Shown: positions 1 through 10,592, counted from the stretch's first letter. The stretch is DNA of 64,000 bases from Angustibacter sp049994355 (GCF_049994355.1 NZ_CP188257.1:248001-312000); one strand, 5' to 3'. Notes: generated by a model not told the origin, from the sequence alone. A program made the numbers and translations.

Positions 1-1407
1 AAGTCCACCCTGCTCGCGGGCTGCGCGGGGCTGCTCGGCGAGCCCGGACCGCGCGGCCCGGACGGCGTGGCCGAACACGACAACGGCGGCGAGTCGACCG
101 GCCAGCTCACCCTGGACGGCGTCCCCGCGGCGGCTGCGCGGCTGTCCGGCTCGGCGCGGGCCGGGCTGCTCCTGCAGGACCCGGACGCCCAGACCGTGCT
201 GGCGCGCTGTGGCGACGACGTCGCCTTCGGGCTGGAGAACCTCGGCGTTGCGCGCGAGCGGATCTGGCCGCGGGTGGACGAGGCTCTGCGCTCGGTGGGC
301 TTCCGCTACGGTCGCCAGCACCCGACGTCCGACCTGTCCGGCGGCGAGCGGCAACGGCTCGCGCTCGCCGGGGTGCTGGCCATGCGTCCGGGCCTGCTCC
401 TGCTGGACGAACCCACCGCGATGCTCGACCCCCAGGGTGCGCAGCTGCTGAGGGAGACCGTGCGCGACGTGCTGGCCCGCACCGGCGCCACCTGCGTGAT
501 CGTCGAGCACCGCGTCGAGCAGTGGCTGGACGTCGTGGACCGGGTCGTGGTGCTCGCTCCCGGCGGCGGGCTGGCCGCCGACGGTACACCGCAGGACGTG
601 CTGGGCCGGCACGGTGCATCGCTTGCCGCACAGGGGGTCTGGGTGCCCGAGCGATACCTGCCGGGTACCGGCGCCGGGCGTCGTCCCCGCCGACCGCGGG
701 ACCCGCGGCTGGACGGGACGACGCTGCTGTCCGGCCGCGGACTGGCCGCCGCGCCTGCGGGGGCGGACGTCGTCGTCCGGGACGTCGACCTGGACCTGCG
801 CGCCGGGCGGGCCACCGCGCTGGTCGGCCCCAACGGAGCGGGCAAGACCACCCTCGCGCACGTGATGGCCGGTCTCGCCCGGCCCAGCGCCGGTGCGCTC
901 ACCGCGACGGCGGCCCTGGCGCGTGGGCTGTCCGGACCGCCGCACCGCTGGCGCGCCCGGGACCTGGTCACCCGGATCGGCACGGTCTTCCAGGAGCCCC
1001 AGCACCAGTTCGTCGCCGCCACCGTGCGCGAGGAGCTGGCCGTCGGTCCCCGCCGGGCTCGCCGGTCCGCCGCGCAGGTCGAGGGCCGGGTGGACGAGCT
1101 GCTCACCCGACTGCACCTCGCGCACCTGGCGCAGGCCAACCCCTTCACGCTCAGCGGCGGCGAGCAGCGCCGGCTGTCGGTGGCCACGGCCCTGGCCACC
1201 GGCCCGTCGATGCTCGTGCTCGACGAGCCGACGTTCGGTCAGGACTCGCGGACCTGGGCTGAGCTCGTGGACCTGCTGCGCGAGCTGCTGGACGACGGCA
1301 CCGGGGTGCTCGCGGTGACCCACGACGAGGCGCTGGTGCGCGCCTTGGCGGACGAGGTGCACGAGCTGCCCGGGCCGCTGGCCCCGTCTCAGGCGGTGTC
1401 CGCGTGA
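1..1407 (+). CDS. ECF transporter energising ATPase, two fused ABC domains (5' end outside window)
   Basis: This is the cytoplasmic ATPase of an energy-coupling-factor vitamin or metal importer. The frame is open from base 1, which begins in the first Walker A (KSTLLAG), so the true start lies upstream; the GTG at 67 is inside the domain. Domain 1 then shows a Q-loop (LLLQDPDAQ), signature LSGGERQRLALAG, Walker B LLLLDEPT and H-loop EHR. Domain 2 has Walker A GPNGAGKTT, Q-loop VFQEPQHQF, signature LSGGEQRRLSVA, Walker B VLDEPTFGQD and VTHD. A double ATPase next to EcfT is the YkoD-type arrangement, so a YkoE-like S-component may lie upstream. The substrate is not determined by this sequence. 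Confidence 0.93.
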   Translation, partial: KSTLLAGCAGLLGEPGPRGPDGVAEHDNGGESTGQLTLDGVPAAAARLSGSARAGLLLQDPDAQTVLARCGDDVAFGLENLGVARERIWPRVDEALRSVGFRYGRQHPTSDLSGGERQRLALAGVLAMRPGLLLLDEPTAMLDPQGAQLLRETVRDVLARTGATCVIVEHRVEQWLDVVDRVVVLAPGGGLAADGTPQDVLGRHGASLAAQGVWVPERYLPGTGAGRRPRRPRDPRLDGTTLLSGRGLAAAPAGADVVVRDVDLDLRAGRATALVGPNGAGKTTLAHVMAGLARPSAGALTATAALARGLSGPPHRWRARDLVTRIGTVFQEPQHQFVAATVREELAVGPRRARRSAAQVEGRVDELLTRLHLAHLAQANPFTLSGGEQRRLSVATALATGPSMLVLDEPTFGQDSRTWAELVDLLRELLDDGTGVLAVTHDEALVRALADEVHELPGPLAPSQAVSA

Positions 1408-2207
1408 CCGCTATCTCGTTGCAGCGCAGCCACTTCGACGCCACCGCCCCTCTGGCCCGCGCCAACCCGGTGGCCAAGCTGGCGGCGTCCACGGTGATCG
1501 CGTTCGGCCTGCTGCTCAGTGTGGACGTCGTCACCGCCGGCACCGCGCTGGCGTTGGAGCTGCTGGTCCTGCCGTTGGCCGGGCTGACGTTCGCGGCGTT
1601 GGTGCGCCGTTCTGCGATCGTTCTGCTGGGCGCCGTCCCGGCGGGGCTCGCCGCGGTGCTGTTCGGGGTGGACTCCGGGGCGACCCTGGTCGATCTCGGC
1701 CCGATCAGCATCACGCAGGGGTCGCTGGCCTCAGGCGTGGCGATCAGCCTGCGGATCCTGGCGATCGGGCTGCCCGGGATCATCCTGCTGTCGACGACCG
1801 ACCCGACCGACCTGGCAGACGGTCTGGCCCAGGTGCTGCGGCTGCCTTCGCGGGTGACGCTGGCGGCGCTCGCGGCAACCCGGCTGTTCGGTGTGATGGC
1901 GGCGGACTGGCGCTCGATGTCGTTGGCCCGCAGGGCCCGTGGCCTCGGTGGGGACGGCCCGGTCAGCGCGGCGCGGTCCGCGTTCGGCAAGGTCTTCGCG
2001 CTGCTGGTGCTGGCGATCCGGCGAGCGACCGTGCTGGCCACCACGATGGAGTCGCGTGGGTTCGGCACCGGGCAGCCGCGCACCTGGGCCCGGGAGAGCC
2101 GACTGGGCTGGCTCGACGCCGTGGTGGTGGCCGGTGCGCTGCTGCTGGTCAGCGTGGCGATCGCGGCCGGCGTCGCGGCGGGCACCTGGCAGCTGCTGCT
2201 GTCTTGA
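1404..2207 (+). CDS. ECF transporter transmembrane component EcfT (CbiQ/YkoC family)
   Basis: This is the membrane scaffold linking the ATPases to a substrate-binding S-component. The GTG start overlaps the ATPase stop as GTGA, so the two are translationally coupled. The 267-residue protein has about five or six hydrophobic segments. Two Ala/Glu-Arg-Gly coupling motifs, ARRARGLGG and ESRGFG, lie in the cytoplasmic region, as expected for the helices that dock on the ATPases. Length and layout are normal for the family. No S-component is visible downstream. Confidence 0.9.
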   Translation: MTAISLQRSHFDATAPLARANPVAKLAASTVIAFGLLLSVDVVTAGTALALELLVLPLAGLTFAALVRRSAIVLLGAVPAGLAAVLFGVDSGATLVDLGPISITQGSLASGVAISLRILAIGLPGIILLSTTDPTDLADGLAQVLRLPSRVTLAALAATRLFGVMAADWRSMSLARRARGLGGDGPVSAARSAFGKVFALLVLAIRRATVLATTMESRGFGTGQPRTWARESRLGWLDAVVVAGALLLVSVAIAAGVAAGTWQLLLS

Positions 2208-2293
2208 CCTGGACTTGAGGCTCGCTGGGGGCGCGCATAGCGCAGCCCACGCGAATGTGTGCTCGTCCAGGTCCAACGAGCAAGGAGTTCCTC

Positions 2294-2794
2294 ATGATCC
2301 GTCCCCGCCTCGGCGCCGTCGTCGCCGCTTCCGCCACTCTGGCGGTCAGCGGTCTGGCCTACGGCATCGCCTCTTCCTCCGCCGCAACGCCCACCAGCTC
2401 GGCGTCCTCGTCCACCGCGAGCCCGTCGGCCTCGCCGTCCGACTCGCCCACCGGATCACCCACCGCCACGGCGTCACCGACGCACACCGGTGCCACCGAG
2501 GCCGTGCACCACCACCGCCGGGGACAGGGTCGCGGCGCCGACGGCGCGGACGACCCGGCCGGTCACGACGCCGGTGACGACCACGGTGACGACGCCGGCG
2601 GTCACGGTGCGGACGACCCGGCCGGTCACGACGCCGGTGACGACCACGGTGACGACCGCGGCGGCGACCGCGGTGGCGACGACAGCAGCGGCCGCAGCGG
2701 TAGCGGCCACAGCGGCAGCGGCCACGACGGCAGCGGCCACGACGCTGGCGACGACCACGGCGGCGACAGCGGCGGCCACGGCAGCGACGACTGA
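2294..2794 (+). CDS. Secreted Asp/His/Gly-rich low-complexity protein
   Basis: No known family is recognised. The ATG at 2294 follows AAGGAG (2282-2287) by 6 nt and is preferred over an in-frame ATG at 2255. A basic N-terminus and a hydrophobic stretch (LGAVVAASATLAVSGLAYG) form a signal peptide. A Ser/Thr/Pro linker follows, then about 90 residues made almost wholly of Gly, Asp, His, Ala and Ser, with two identical ADDPAGHDAGDDHGDD units. The His/Asp content suggests divalent-metal binding outside the cell, but that is inference. It lies between an ECF operon and a convergent histidine kinase gene. Confidence 0.75.
   Translation: MIRPRLGAVVAASATLAVSGLAYGIASSSAATPTSSASSSTASPSASPSDSPTGSPTATASPTHTGATEAVHHHRRGQGRGADGADDPAGHDAGDDHGDDAGGHGADDPAGHDAGDDHGDDRGGDRGGDDSSGRSGSGHSGSGHDGSGHDAGDDHGGDSGGHGSDD
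2546..2656 (+). repeat. Perfect 48-bp direct repeat inside the Asp/His-rich gene
   Basis: Bases 2546-2593 and 2609-2656 are identical. The period is 63 bp (21 codons), with a 15-bp spacer encoding AGGHG. Identity at the DNA level, not only the protein level, points to recent duplication by slippage or recombination. Confidence 0.9.
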
Positions 2795-2808
2795 ACGTGC
2801 GGCCTGAG

Positions 2809-4092
2809 TCAGCCCGCCGGCGGGGCGAACGTCACCACGACGTTCGCTCCGCCGCCGCGTGCCGGTTGCAGTACCAGCGATCCACCTGCCGACTCGGCGA
2901 CCCGCCGGGCGATGTCCAGGCCCAGCCCGCTCGATCCGGCACCGCTCGCCCCGCGTTGCACGACCGAGTCGTCCGGCACGCCCGGGCCCTGGTCGCGCAC
3001 CTGCAGCCGGACGAGCCCATCGGCCCGATCGAGCCGGACGTCGAAGCCGGCCCCTTCGGGGGTGTGCGCGAACACGTTGTCGACGAGCACGTCCACGACG
3101 TCCGCGAGCTCGCCGGCGTCGACCGCGGCCGGCATCGGCCGCAGCGCGACGTCCAGCTTCACCGAGCGACCCTGCTCTTCGGCCAGCGCGGACCAGAACG
3201 CGATCCGCTCGCTGACCACGGTGGCCGCGTCGCAGCGCGAGTCGATCGTGCCGAGCACCGGACGCCGAGCATCGCGGACGATGGCGTCCACAGTGCGCTG
3301 CAGCTGGTCGACGTGGTCGCGCAGCCGGGCCGCCGAGGCCTCGTCCGGCACCCCGTCCACGTCCAGTCGCAGCGCGGTGACCGGGGTGCGCAGCCGGTGC
3401 GACAGGTCTGCCACCGCCTCGCGCTCCAGCACCAGCAGCTCGCCGATCCGGTCCGCCAACCGGTTCAGGGCGTGTCCGAGCTCGGCGACCTCCGGCGGTC
3501 CCGAGACGGCCGCGCGGGTGTCCAGCGCGCCGTCCCGCAGTCGGTGCGCGACCTCGGCCAGGTCGGTGACCGGCGCGCTGACCCGCCGTCCGAGCCGTCG
3601 GGCGACCAGCAGCGAAGCGAGCAGCAGGACGGCACCGAGCCCGACCAGGCTCGCCCACGCGGCGGCCAGTCCGTGGTGCAGCTCGGCGCCGCTGACTGCG
3701 GTGCGCACCACGGCGGTGCCGTCGGCCGTCACCACCGGGACGAGCACCTGCGCGCCACCACCCGCGCGTGCTGTGAAGGCCTGGCCGTCGCGGGCTCGCG
3801 CGAGGTCGGCCGCGGGCTGCGTCGGCTCGGCGACGCCGACCACCGTGCCGTCCGGCTGCAGCACCGACGTGGTCAGCGGCGACCGCTGGTCGTTCAGCGC
3901 GACGAGCTGGGCGAGCTGGTCCGGGTCGTCGACGGTGGCGACCAGCGCCGCGACGGACTGCGCCTCCTGGTTGGCGCTCGCCAGCGCGCGGTCCTCGGAC
4001 AGCGTGCGCACCAGCAACCCGAGGGGGATCAGGAATGCCAGCACGACCGCTGACGTGGTGGCCACGACCAGCCACGCGATCTGCCGTCGCAT
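2809..4092 (-). CDS. Sensor histidine kinase (HAMP, HisKA, HATPase_c)
   Basis: This is the membrane sensor of a two-component pair. It has 427 residues. TM1 lies near residues 6-28, an extracytoplasmic sensor region of about 115 residues follows, and TM2 lies near 144-164. HAMP is next, then the H-box ADLSHRLRTP with phospho-acceptor His232. The catalytic domain has an N-box (VDNVFAHTPEG, Asn339), a G1 box DQGPGVPDD and a G2 box SSGLGLDIARR. The start codon overlaps the response-regulator stop by one base (TGATG), so the pair is translationally coupled. The signal sensed is unknown. Confidence 0.93.
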   Translation of the reverse strand: MRRQIAWLVVATTSAVVLAFLIPLGLLVRTLSEDRALASANQEAQSVAALVATVDDPDQLAQLVALNDQRSPLTTSVLQPDGTVVGVAEPTQPAADLARARDGQAFTARAGGGAQVLVPVVTADGTAVVRTAVSGAELHHGLAAAWASLVGLGAVLLLASLLVARRLGRRVSAPVTDLAEVAHRLRDGALDTRAAVSGPPEVAELGHALNRLADRIGELLVLEREAVADLSHRLRTPVTALRLDVDGVPDEASAARLRDHVDQLQRTVDAIVRDARRPVLGTIDSRCDAATVVSERIAFWSALAEEQGRSVKLDVALRPMPAAVDAGELADVVDVLVDNVFAHTPEGAGFDVRLDRADGLVRLQVRDQGPGVPDDSVVQRGASGAGSSGLGLDIARRVAESAGGSLVLQPARGGGANVVVTFAPPAG

Positions 4093-4778
4093 CAGAGGTC
4101 CTGCGGTGGCCGCAGCGCCACGCCCACCCCGCGCACGCTGTGCAGGTAGCGCGGCTCGGCGGCGCTCTCGCCCAGCTTGCGACGCAGCCACGACAAGTGG
4201 ACGTCCACGGTGCGGTCGCCGCCACCGTAGGCCTGGCGCCACACCTCGGCCAGCAGTTCGCGCTTGCTGACCACCTCGCCGGACCGGCTGGCGAGCAGCG
4301 CCAGGACGTCGAACTCTTTGCGGGACAGCTCGATCGGCCTGCCGTCCAGGCTCACCTGTCGGGTGCGTGCGTCGATCGTCAGGCCGCCGACGACCAGCGC
4401 CTCGGTGACCGGTGCGGCGCCCGAGCGGCGCAGCACCGCGCGCAGCCGCGCCTCGACCTGGTCGACCCCGAACGGCTTGGCGACGTAGTCGTCCGCCCCG
4501 CCGTCCAGGGCCCGGATGACGTCCGCGTCGTCGTCGCGCGCGGTGATCACGATGACCGGCACGTCGCTGACCGCACGCAGCATGGCCAGCACCTGCAGCC
4601 CGTCCACGTCGGGCAGTCCCAGGTCGAGCAGCACGACGTCGGGTCGGTCGTCCACGGCCTGCTGCAGCCCGTCCATGCCGCGCGCGGCGCTCGCGACGGC
4701 GTGGCCGCGCTCGCCGAGGCTGCGCACCAGGGCGGACCGGATGCCCGCGTCGTCCTCGACCACCAGGATCGTCGCCAC
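4092..4778 (-). CDS. OmpR/PhoB-family response regulator
   Basis: This is the DNA-binding partner of the adjacent kinase. The receiver domain (about residues 1-115) has the acidic pair Glu8-Asp9, phospho-acceptor Asp52 (LLDLGLPD), Thr79 (VITA) and Lys101 (AKPFG). The winged-helix domain ends in the typical YLHSVRGVGVAL wing. The start is GTG at 4778, giving 228 residues, the normal length. The gene is first in the pair and divergent from the secreted-protein gene at 4844, so the 65-bp gap may hold promoters for both directions. Confidence 0.93.
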   Translation of the reverse strand: MATILVVEDDAGIRSALVRSLGERGHAVASAARGMDGLQQAVDDRPDVVLLDLGLPDVDGLQVLAMLRAVSDVPVIVITARDDDADVIRALDGGADDYVAKPFGVDQVEARLRAVLRRSGAAPVTEALVVGGLTIDARTRQVSLDGRPIELSRKEFDVLALLASRSGEVVSKRELLAEVWRQAYGGGDRTVDVHLSWLRRKLGESAAEPRYLHSVRGVGVALRPPQDL

Positions 4779-4843
4779 CTGCGCACGGTATCCGTTCGGG
4801 GCCGTCGCCACGGCTCGGCGCCGTCGGGTGCGAGGCTGGTGCC

Positions 4844-5434
4844 GTGAGCGGGCGTCGAGTGGCAGCGATGGTCGCGGCCTGGGTGGCCGTGGTCGCCCTC
4901 GCGTCGTCGCTGGCCTGGTTCGCCATCGAGCGGGCGGGGCGGGAGGTGCTCGCCGGGCCGTCGGTCGGCCTCTCGGTGGACGACGGTGGGTCGTCGACGG
5001 CGGCACCGGGCGTGACGACCACCAGCGAGCCGACGCCCGGCCCGACGTCCTCGAGCCGGCCCGCCAACGGGGCCGGCGGGCAGACCTCGAGCGGCTCGAA
5101 GACACCTGGCGGGACGCCCACCCGGCCCGCGCAGGTCTCGGTGGATCGCAGCGTGCAGGTCACCGGAGGCTCGGTGGGTGTGCGGTGCACCGGACCGACG
5201 GCGCGGCTGCGCTACGCCCAGCCCACCAGCGGCTACACCGTCAGCGTCAAGGACACCGGGCCGCAGCGCGTCGAGGTGGAGTTCACCAGCCCGGCTCGAG
5301 GCACCCGGGTTCGCGCCGAGTGCTCCGGTGGCACGCCCGAGTTCACCAGCGACCCGCGTTCCGGCAGCGGTGGTGGTGGCGGGGACGACGGCGGCGGCGG
5401 ATCCGGGGGTTCGGGCGGCTCGGGCAAGGGCTGA
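4844..5434 (+). CDS. Membrane-anchored or secreted hypothetical protein, Ser/Thr/Pro linker and Gly-rich tail
   Basis: The function is not recognised. The 196-residue product starts at GTG 4844 with a positively charged N-terminus and one hydrophobic helix (about residues 7-27), which could be a signal anchor. A Ser/Thr/Pro-rich linker follows (about 45-95). A small domain of about 60 residues has two cysteines (GVRCTGP and RAECSGG) that could form a disulphide. The C-terminus is almost pure Gly/Ser. Divergent orientation from the two-component genes makes it a candidate target of that system. Confidence 0.7.
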   Translation: MSGRRVAAMVAAWVAVVALASSLAWFAIERAGREVLAGPSVGLSVDDGGSSTAAPGVTTTSEPTPGPTSSSRPANGAGGQTSSGSKTPGGTPTRPAQVSVDRSVQVTGGSVGVRCTGPTARLRYAQPTSGYTVSVKDTGPQRVEVEFTSPARGTRVRAECSGGTPEFTSDPRSGSGGGGGDDGGGGSGGSGGSGKG

Positions 5435-5564
5435 GCGCCGCGACAGCCATCGACATCCATCGGTGACGACCGCGAAACCTCCTCGCAACGCGCGCAAGGC
5501 AGGTTGGGGTGCGACACTACGGGCCAGGGGGCGGTCCCGAACCGGACCTACCCGGAGGACGCAG

Positions 5565-6170
5565 ATGACCGTCGCGCCGCAGCTGACCCGCTCCGACTCC
5601 CGAGCCGCCCTGTCGCTGGCCCGCCGACCATGGTCGGTGCCGACCTGCGCCGGCGCCGTCGTGGTCCGCGGCACGCTGCCGGGTGACCTGGCGGCGGTGG
5701 CGCTGCTGCACGGACGCTGCTCGGCGCCGACCCTGCTGCAGCGCTACCTCAAGGGCGGACGGGCGCCCTCGCTCACGACGCTGAGCAAGCTGCTGCACCG
5801 TCCGCTCGTGGTGGCCGCTTTCGCCCCGGACGGCGGTGCGGTCGCGCTCGCCTCGGCCACCCGGGCCGGTCTGGACGCCAAAGGCGAGTCCGAGCCGGCC
5901 ACCACCTTGCAGCTCGGGCTGCTGGTCCGCGACGACTGGCAGCAACGCGGGGTCGGGCGTGCGCTGGCCGCCCACCTGGCCGCGTCCGCGCAGCTGCTGG
6001 GCTTCCGCGAGCTCGTCGCCGACGTGGCCTCGCAGGGCCTGCCGCTGCGCCGCATCCTGGACGGCATCGGCTCGACCCGCTCGCAGCGCAACCCGCTGGG
6101 TTCGCGGCTGCGCACCCGGCTGGACGACGCCGTGCTGGTCGGGCTGGGTCCGGTCAGGCTCGCCAGCTGA
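5565..6170 (+). CDS. GNAT-family N-acetyltransferase
   Basis: This is a predicted acetyl-CoA-dependent transferase of 201 residues with unknown substrate. The ATG at 5565 is preceded by GGAGGA at 5554-5559. The C-terminal half has beta-strand 4 (TTLQLGLLV) followed by motif A, QQRGVGRAL, which binds the acetyl-CoA pyrophosphate. The N-terminal half is divergent but contains the expected alternating pattern. It is a single gene, followed by an intergenic repeat cluster. Confidence 0.8.
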   Translation: MTVAPQLTRSDSRAALSLARRPWSVPTCAGAVVVRGTLPGDLAAVALLHGRCSAPTLLQRYLKGGRAPSLTTLSKLLHRPLVVAAFAPDGGAVALASATRAGLDAKGESEPATTLQLGLLVRDDWQQRGVGRALAAHLAASAQLLGFRELVADVASQGLPLRRILDGIGSTRSQRNPLGSRLRTRLDDAVLVGLGPVRLAS

Positions 6171-6171
6171 C

Positions 6172-6201
6172 GCCCCAGCCGACGCCCCAGCCGACGCCCC
6201 A
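6172..6201. repeat. Short 12-bp tandem repeat downstream of the GNAT gene
   Basis: The unit GCCCCAGCCGAC occurs two and a half times directly after the stop codon. It looks like replication slippage and has no obvious function. Confidence 0.7.
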
Positions 6202-6227
6202 CGCGAGCACCCGACGCCGACCATCAT

Positions 6228-6315
6228 CGTCCGCCCGACAGGAGCGGATGCGTCTCGCGGACTCGCCTGAGCACGCGCCCGTCGCAACATCCTCGATCAG
6301 TCCTGTCGGTACGAC
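6228..6315 (+). repeat. Dispersed inverted-arm intergenic repeat, copy A
   Basis: The left end reads GTCCGCCCGACAGGAGCG, the middle contains ACTCGCCTGAGCACG, and the right end contains TCCTGTCGGTACGAC, the complement of the left arm. Copies B (19361-19449, opposite orientation) and C (63906-63994) share the arms and the CTGAGCACG core with variable spacers. It lies between tandem genes. Confidence 0.85.
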
Positions 6316-6337
6316 GCGTCCGCGGCCGGCCCGTTTG

Positions 6338-6357
6338 ACTTCACGTCGACTTGAAGT
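6338..6357. promoter_or_regulatory. Inverted repeat before the MFS gene (possible operator)
   Basis: ACTTCA and TGAAGT form 6-bp arms separated by 8 bp and end 15 bp before the MFS start codon. The left arm overlaps a TTGACT -35-like hexamer at 6335. No regulator gene is adjacent, so the binding protein is unknown. Confidence 0.45.
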
Positions 6358-6372
6358 TGCACCATCGTCGCT

Positions 6373-7785
6373 ATGAGCTCCTCCCTCGCGCCGGCCGCGG
6401 CCCCCGTCCCCGCCGACGAGCGGCTGCTCTCCCGGTCCCGACTTCCGCTGGTGGTCGGCGCGCTCGCGCTGGTCACCCTCGGCGCGCTGGAGAACCGCGC
6501 GGTCGCAACGGTTCTGCCCACCGTGCTGGGCGAGCTGCACGAGGTCCAGGCGTTCGGGCTGGTCAGCGCCGCCCCGCTGGCCACGTACCTTGTCGCGCTC
6601 GCCGCGGCGGGTTGGTGGTCCGATCGCAGCGGGCCTTCGCCGACGTTGCGTGCCGGGGTGCTGACATTCGCCGCGGCGCAGCTGCTCGTCGGCCTGGCGC
6701 CGACCCTGCCTGTCGTGGTCGCCGGCCGGCTGCTCAGCGGCTTCGCCGAAGGTCTGCTGGACGTCGGCGTGATCGTGCTGGTCGCACGCGCCCTCGACGA
6801 GAGGTTCCGCCCGCAGATGATGGCGCTGTTCGCCGGCGCCTGGATCCTGCCGTCGGTGCTCGGCCCGATGGTCGTCGGGCTGGTCACCGTCGCGTTCGGC
6901 TGGCGCTGGGTGTTCCTCGGCGCCGTCGTGGTGCTGCCGCCCGTCTGGTTGGTGCTGCGCCCAGCGCTGCGGCTGGCGAGCAGTCCCGCGGGACCCGCCT
7001 CCGCGGGCGCCACGGCCGGCGACGACGTCCCGTTGCGAGTCGTGCTGCCGTGGGCGCTGCTCGCCGCGGCGGCGCTGGTGGCGCTCAACGTGGCCGGGGA
7101 GCAGGCCTCGTCCGCTCCCCGGCTGGCGGTCGTCGCGGTGCTGGTGGCGACCGCGGCGCTGGCAGTCAGCGCCCGCCGACTGCTGCCGCGCGGGACGCTG
7201 CGTGCCGCCTGCGGCATCGGTGGCGTGGTGGCGCTGCGGTCCGCGGTCACGGCGGCGTTCATGGGGATCGGTGGCTTCCTGCCGCTGATGCTGGCGACGC
7301 TGCATCACCTCGGCCCGGCCGCCGCCGGGATCAGCCTCAGCATCACGGGCGTGATGTGGTCGTTGGGTTCCGCCCTGCAGAGCAGGCTGGCCGCTCGCCC
7401 CGGCCTGGTGCTGCACACCGGTTTCGCGGCGCTCGCAGGCGGACTCGCGGTCAGCGCGCTGCTGGTCTGGACCGACCTGCCCGTCGTCCTCGGACTGGCC
7501 GGCTGGGCGGTCGCCGGGCTGGGGATCGGCATGACGACGTCCACGCTGTCCGTGCTCACCCTGGCGGTCTCGGACGACGCGAGCCAGGGCCGCAACAACG
7601 CGGGCGCCCAGATGGCCTCAGGGATGTCCGGCGCCGTCTTCTTCGCGCTGGCGGGTGCGGTGCTGGCTGTAGCGGGTCCGGACCGCGCGGCCTTCCGGCT
7701 GATCACCGCCGCCGCAGTGGCGGTCGCCGTCCTCGGGCTGGTCGGCGCCCGGCGTGCGCTGTGCGCCGTCCCCTGTCCTGCCTGA
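6373..7785 (+). CDS. MFS transporter (drug/metabolite exporter type)
   Basis: This is an integral membrane transporter of 470 residues with about 12-14 predicted helices. The loop between helices 2 and 3 has the MFS motif A variant GWWSDRSGPS, and the first helix region contains the LENRAVATVLPTV signature typical of DHA-type efflux families. An export role is likely, but the substrate cannot be named. No strong Shine-Dalgarno precedes the ATG. The gene stands alone between the repeat cluster and the dnaK promoter. Confidence 0.85.
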   Translation: MSSSLAPAAAPVPADERLLSRSRLPLVVGALALVTLGALENRAVATVLPTVLGELHEVQAFGLVSAAPLATYLVALAAAGWWSDRSGPSPTLRAGVLTFAAAQLLVGLAPTLPVVVAGRLLSGFAEGLLDVGVIVLVARALDERFRPQMMALFAGAWILPSVLGPMVVGLVTVAFGWRWVFLGAVVVLPPVWLVLRPALRLASSPAGPASAGATAGDDVPLRVVLPWALLAAAALVALNVAGEQASSAPRLAVVAVLVATAALAVSARRLLPRGTLRAACGIGGVVALRSAVTAAFMGIGGFLPLMLATLHHLGPAAAGISLSITGVMWSLGSALQSRLAARPGLVLHTGFAALAGGLAVSALLVWTDLPVVLGLAGWAVAGLGIGMTTSTLSVLTLAVSDDASQGRNNAGAQMASGMSGAVFFALAGAVLAVAGPDRAAFRLITAAAVAVAVLGLVGARRALCAVPCPA

Positions 7786-7814
7786 CCTGCGGGAATGCTC
7801 GTCTCAAACCACGG

Positions 7815-7835
7815 GTTGAGTCAAGTGTGCTCAAG
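7815..7835. promoter_or_regulatory. HAIR operator 1 (HspR binding site) upstream of dnaK
   Basis: The sequence GTTGAGT-N7-GCTCAAG matches the actinobacterial HAIR consensus CTTGAGT-N7-ACTCAAG except at the outermost left base and the first base of the right arm. It lies just upstream of the TTGACA hexamer at 7851, where HspR would hinder polymerase. Confidence 0.85.
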
Positions 7836-7850
7836 TTTGGCCGCACGGAT

Positions 7851-7880
7851 TTGACAGTCGAATCCAGACCGGCGCAGACT
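7851..7880 (+). promoter_or_regulatory. Predicted dnaK operon promoter
   Basis: A consensus -35 TTGACA (7851-7856) is followed after 18 bp by CAGACT (7875-7880) as a -10. HAIR 1 lies upstream, and HAIR 2 overlaps the -10 and start-site region. Repression by HspR with DnaK as co-repressor is the known model. Confidence 0.6.
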
Positions 7881-7899
7881 TGAGCCAAGCAGACTCAAG
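7879..7899. promoter_or_regulatory. HAIR operator 2 (HspR binding site) upstream of dnaK
   Basis: CTTGAGC-N7-ACTCAAG differs from the HAIR consensus at one base. It covers the likely transcription start, 48 bp before the dnaK ATG. Confidence 0.9.
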
Positions 7900-7947
7900 G
7901 TGGCCCGCGGCAGTCAGCCGCGCCCCAGATCCACGAGGAGAGCACTG

Positions 7948-9839
<1,892 letters not shown>

Positions 9840-9843
<4 letters not shown>

Positions 9844-10547
9844 CCGACGGCCCCCTGGGCGGTCGGCCGTTCGCGGACGACGGGAGCGAGCCTCCCGTCG
9901 TCCGCGACAAGCGGCGGATCGACCCGCAGACCGGTCGCGTCCGTGACACCGGTGGGTCGGATGCGGCAGCGTCGGAGCACCCCCAGCCGCAGGTCAGCGG
10001 CGAGATGGCCAACGAGACCGAGGTCGAGCTGGGCTTGGAGGACAAGGCCTCCGGACCGACCCTGGACGTCGACCCGGACGCCGACCCAGCCGGTCCGGCA
10101 GTCGACCTGGCCGTCGAGCGGCTGGCCGACCTGCAGCGGCTGCAGGCCGAGTACGTGAACTATCGCAGGCGCGTCGAGCGGGACCGGGACGTCGCGCGCG
10201 ACCTGGCCGTCGCGTCGATCCTGGAGTCGCTGCTGCCGGTGATGGACGACCTGCACCTGGCTCGCCAGCACGGCGACCTGGAGAGCGGGCCGTTCGCGTC
10301 GGTGGCCGACAAGATCGAGGCCATCCTGTCCCGCGCGGGGCTGGAGCGGTTCGGCGAGGTCGGCGAGGCGTTCGACCCGGCGGTGCACGAGGCGCTGATG
10401 CACGTGCAGGCCGAGCTCGCGGCCGGCACCGAGGTCACCACCGTCGTCCAGGTCCTCCAGCCGGGGTACCGGGCCGGCGAGCGGGTGCTGCGGGCCGCAC
10501 GAGTGGCCGTCGCCGATCCGCAGGATCCTTCGGCCGCAACCGAATAG
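9840..10547 (+). CDS. grpE: Nucleotide exchange factor GrpE
   Basis: GrpE is a DnaK-dedicated ADP release factor and thermosensor, active as a dimer. It has 235 residues. An acidic, probably disordered N-terminus (about 1-90) is followed by a coiled-coil helix (LADLQRLQAEYVNYRRRVER). The beta domain includes the family signature FDPAVHEALMH and GYRAGERVLRAARV. The ATG overlaps the dnaK stop (ATGA), giving coupled translation. Confidence 0.98.
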
Positions 10548-10592
10548 GTTCGACGTACGACCCGACAGCGTCCAGCACGAGAGGAGGGCACC

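Noticed and set aside
107..631. Long reading frames opposite the ATPase genes
   Set aside because: They lack recognised motifs, are rich in Arg/Pro/Ala and mirror the high-GC coding strand.
2546..2656. CRISPR-like direct repeats
   Set aside because: The repeats lie in frame within a coding gene, are only two and have a 15-bp spacer.
2474..4225. Large minus-strand frame across the kinase gene
   Set aside because: It has no domains, and the real kinase and regulator frames explain this strand.
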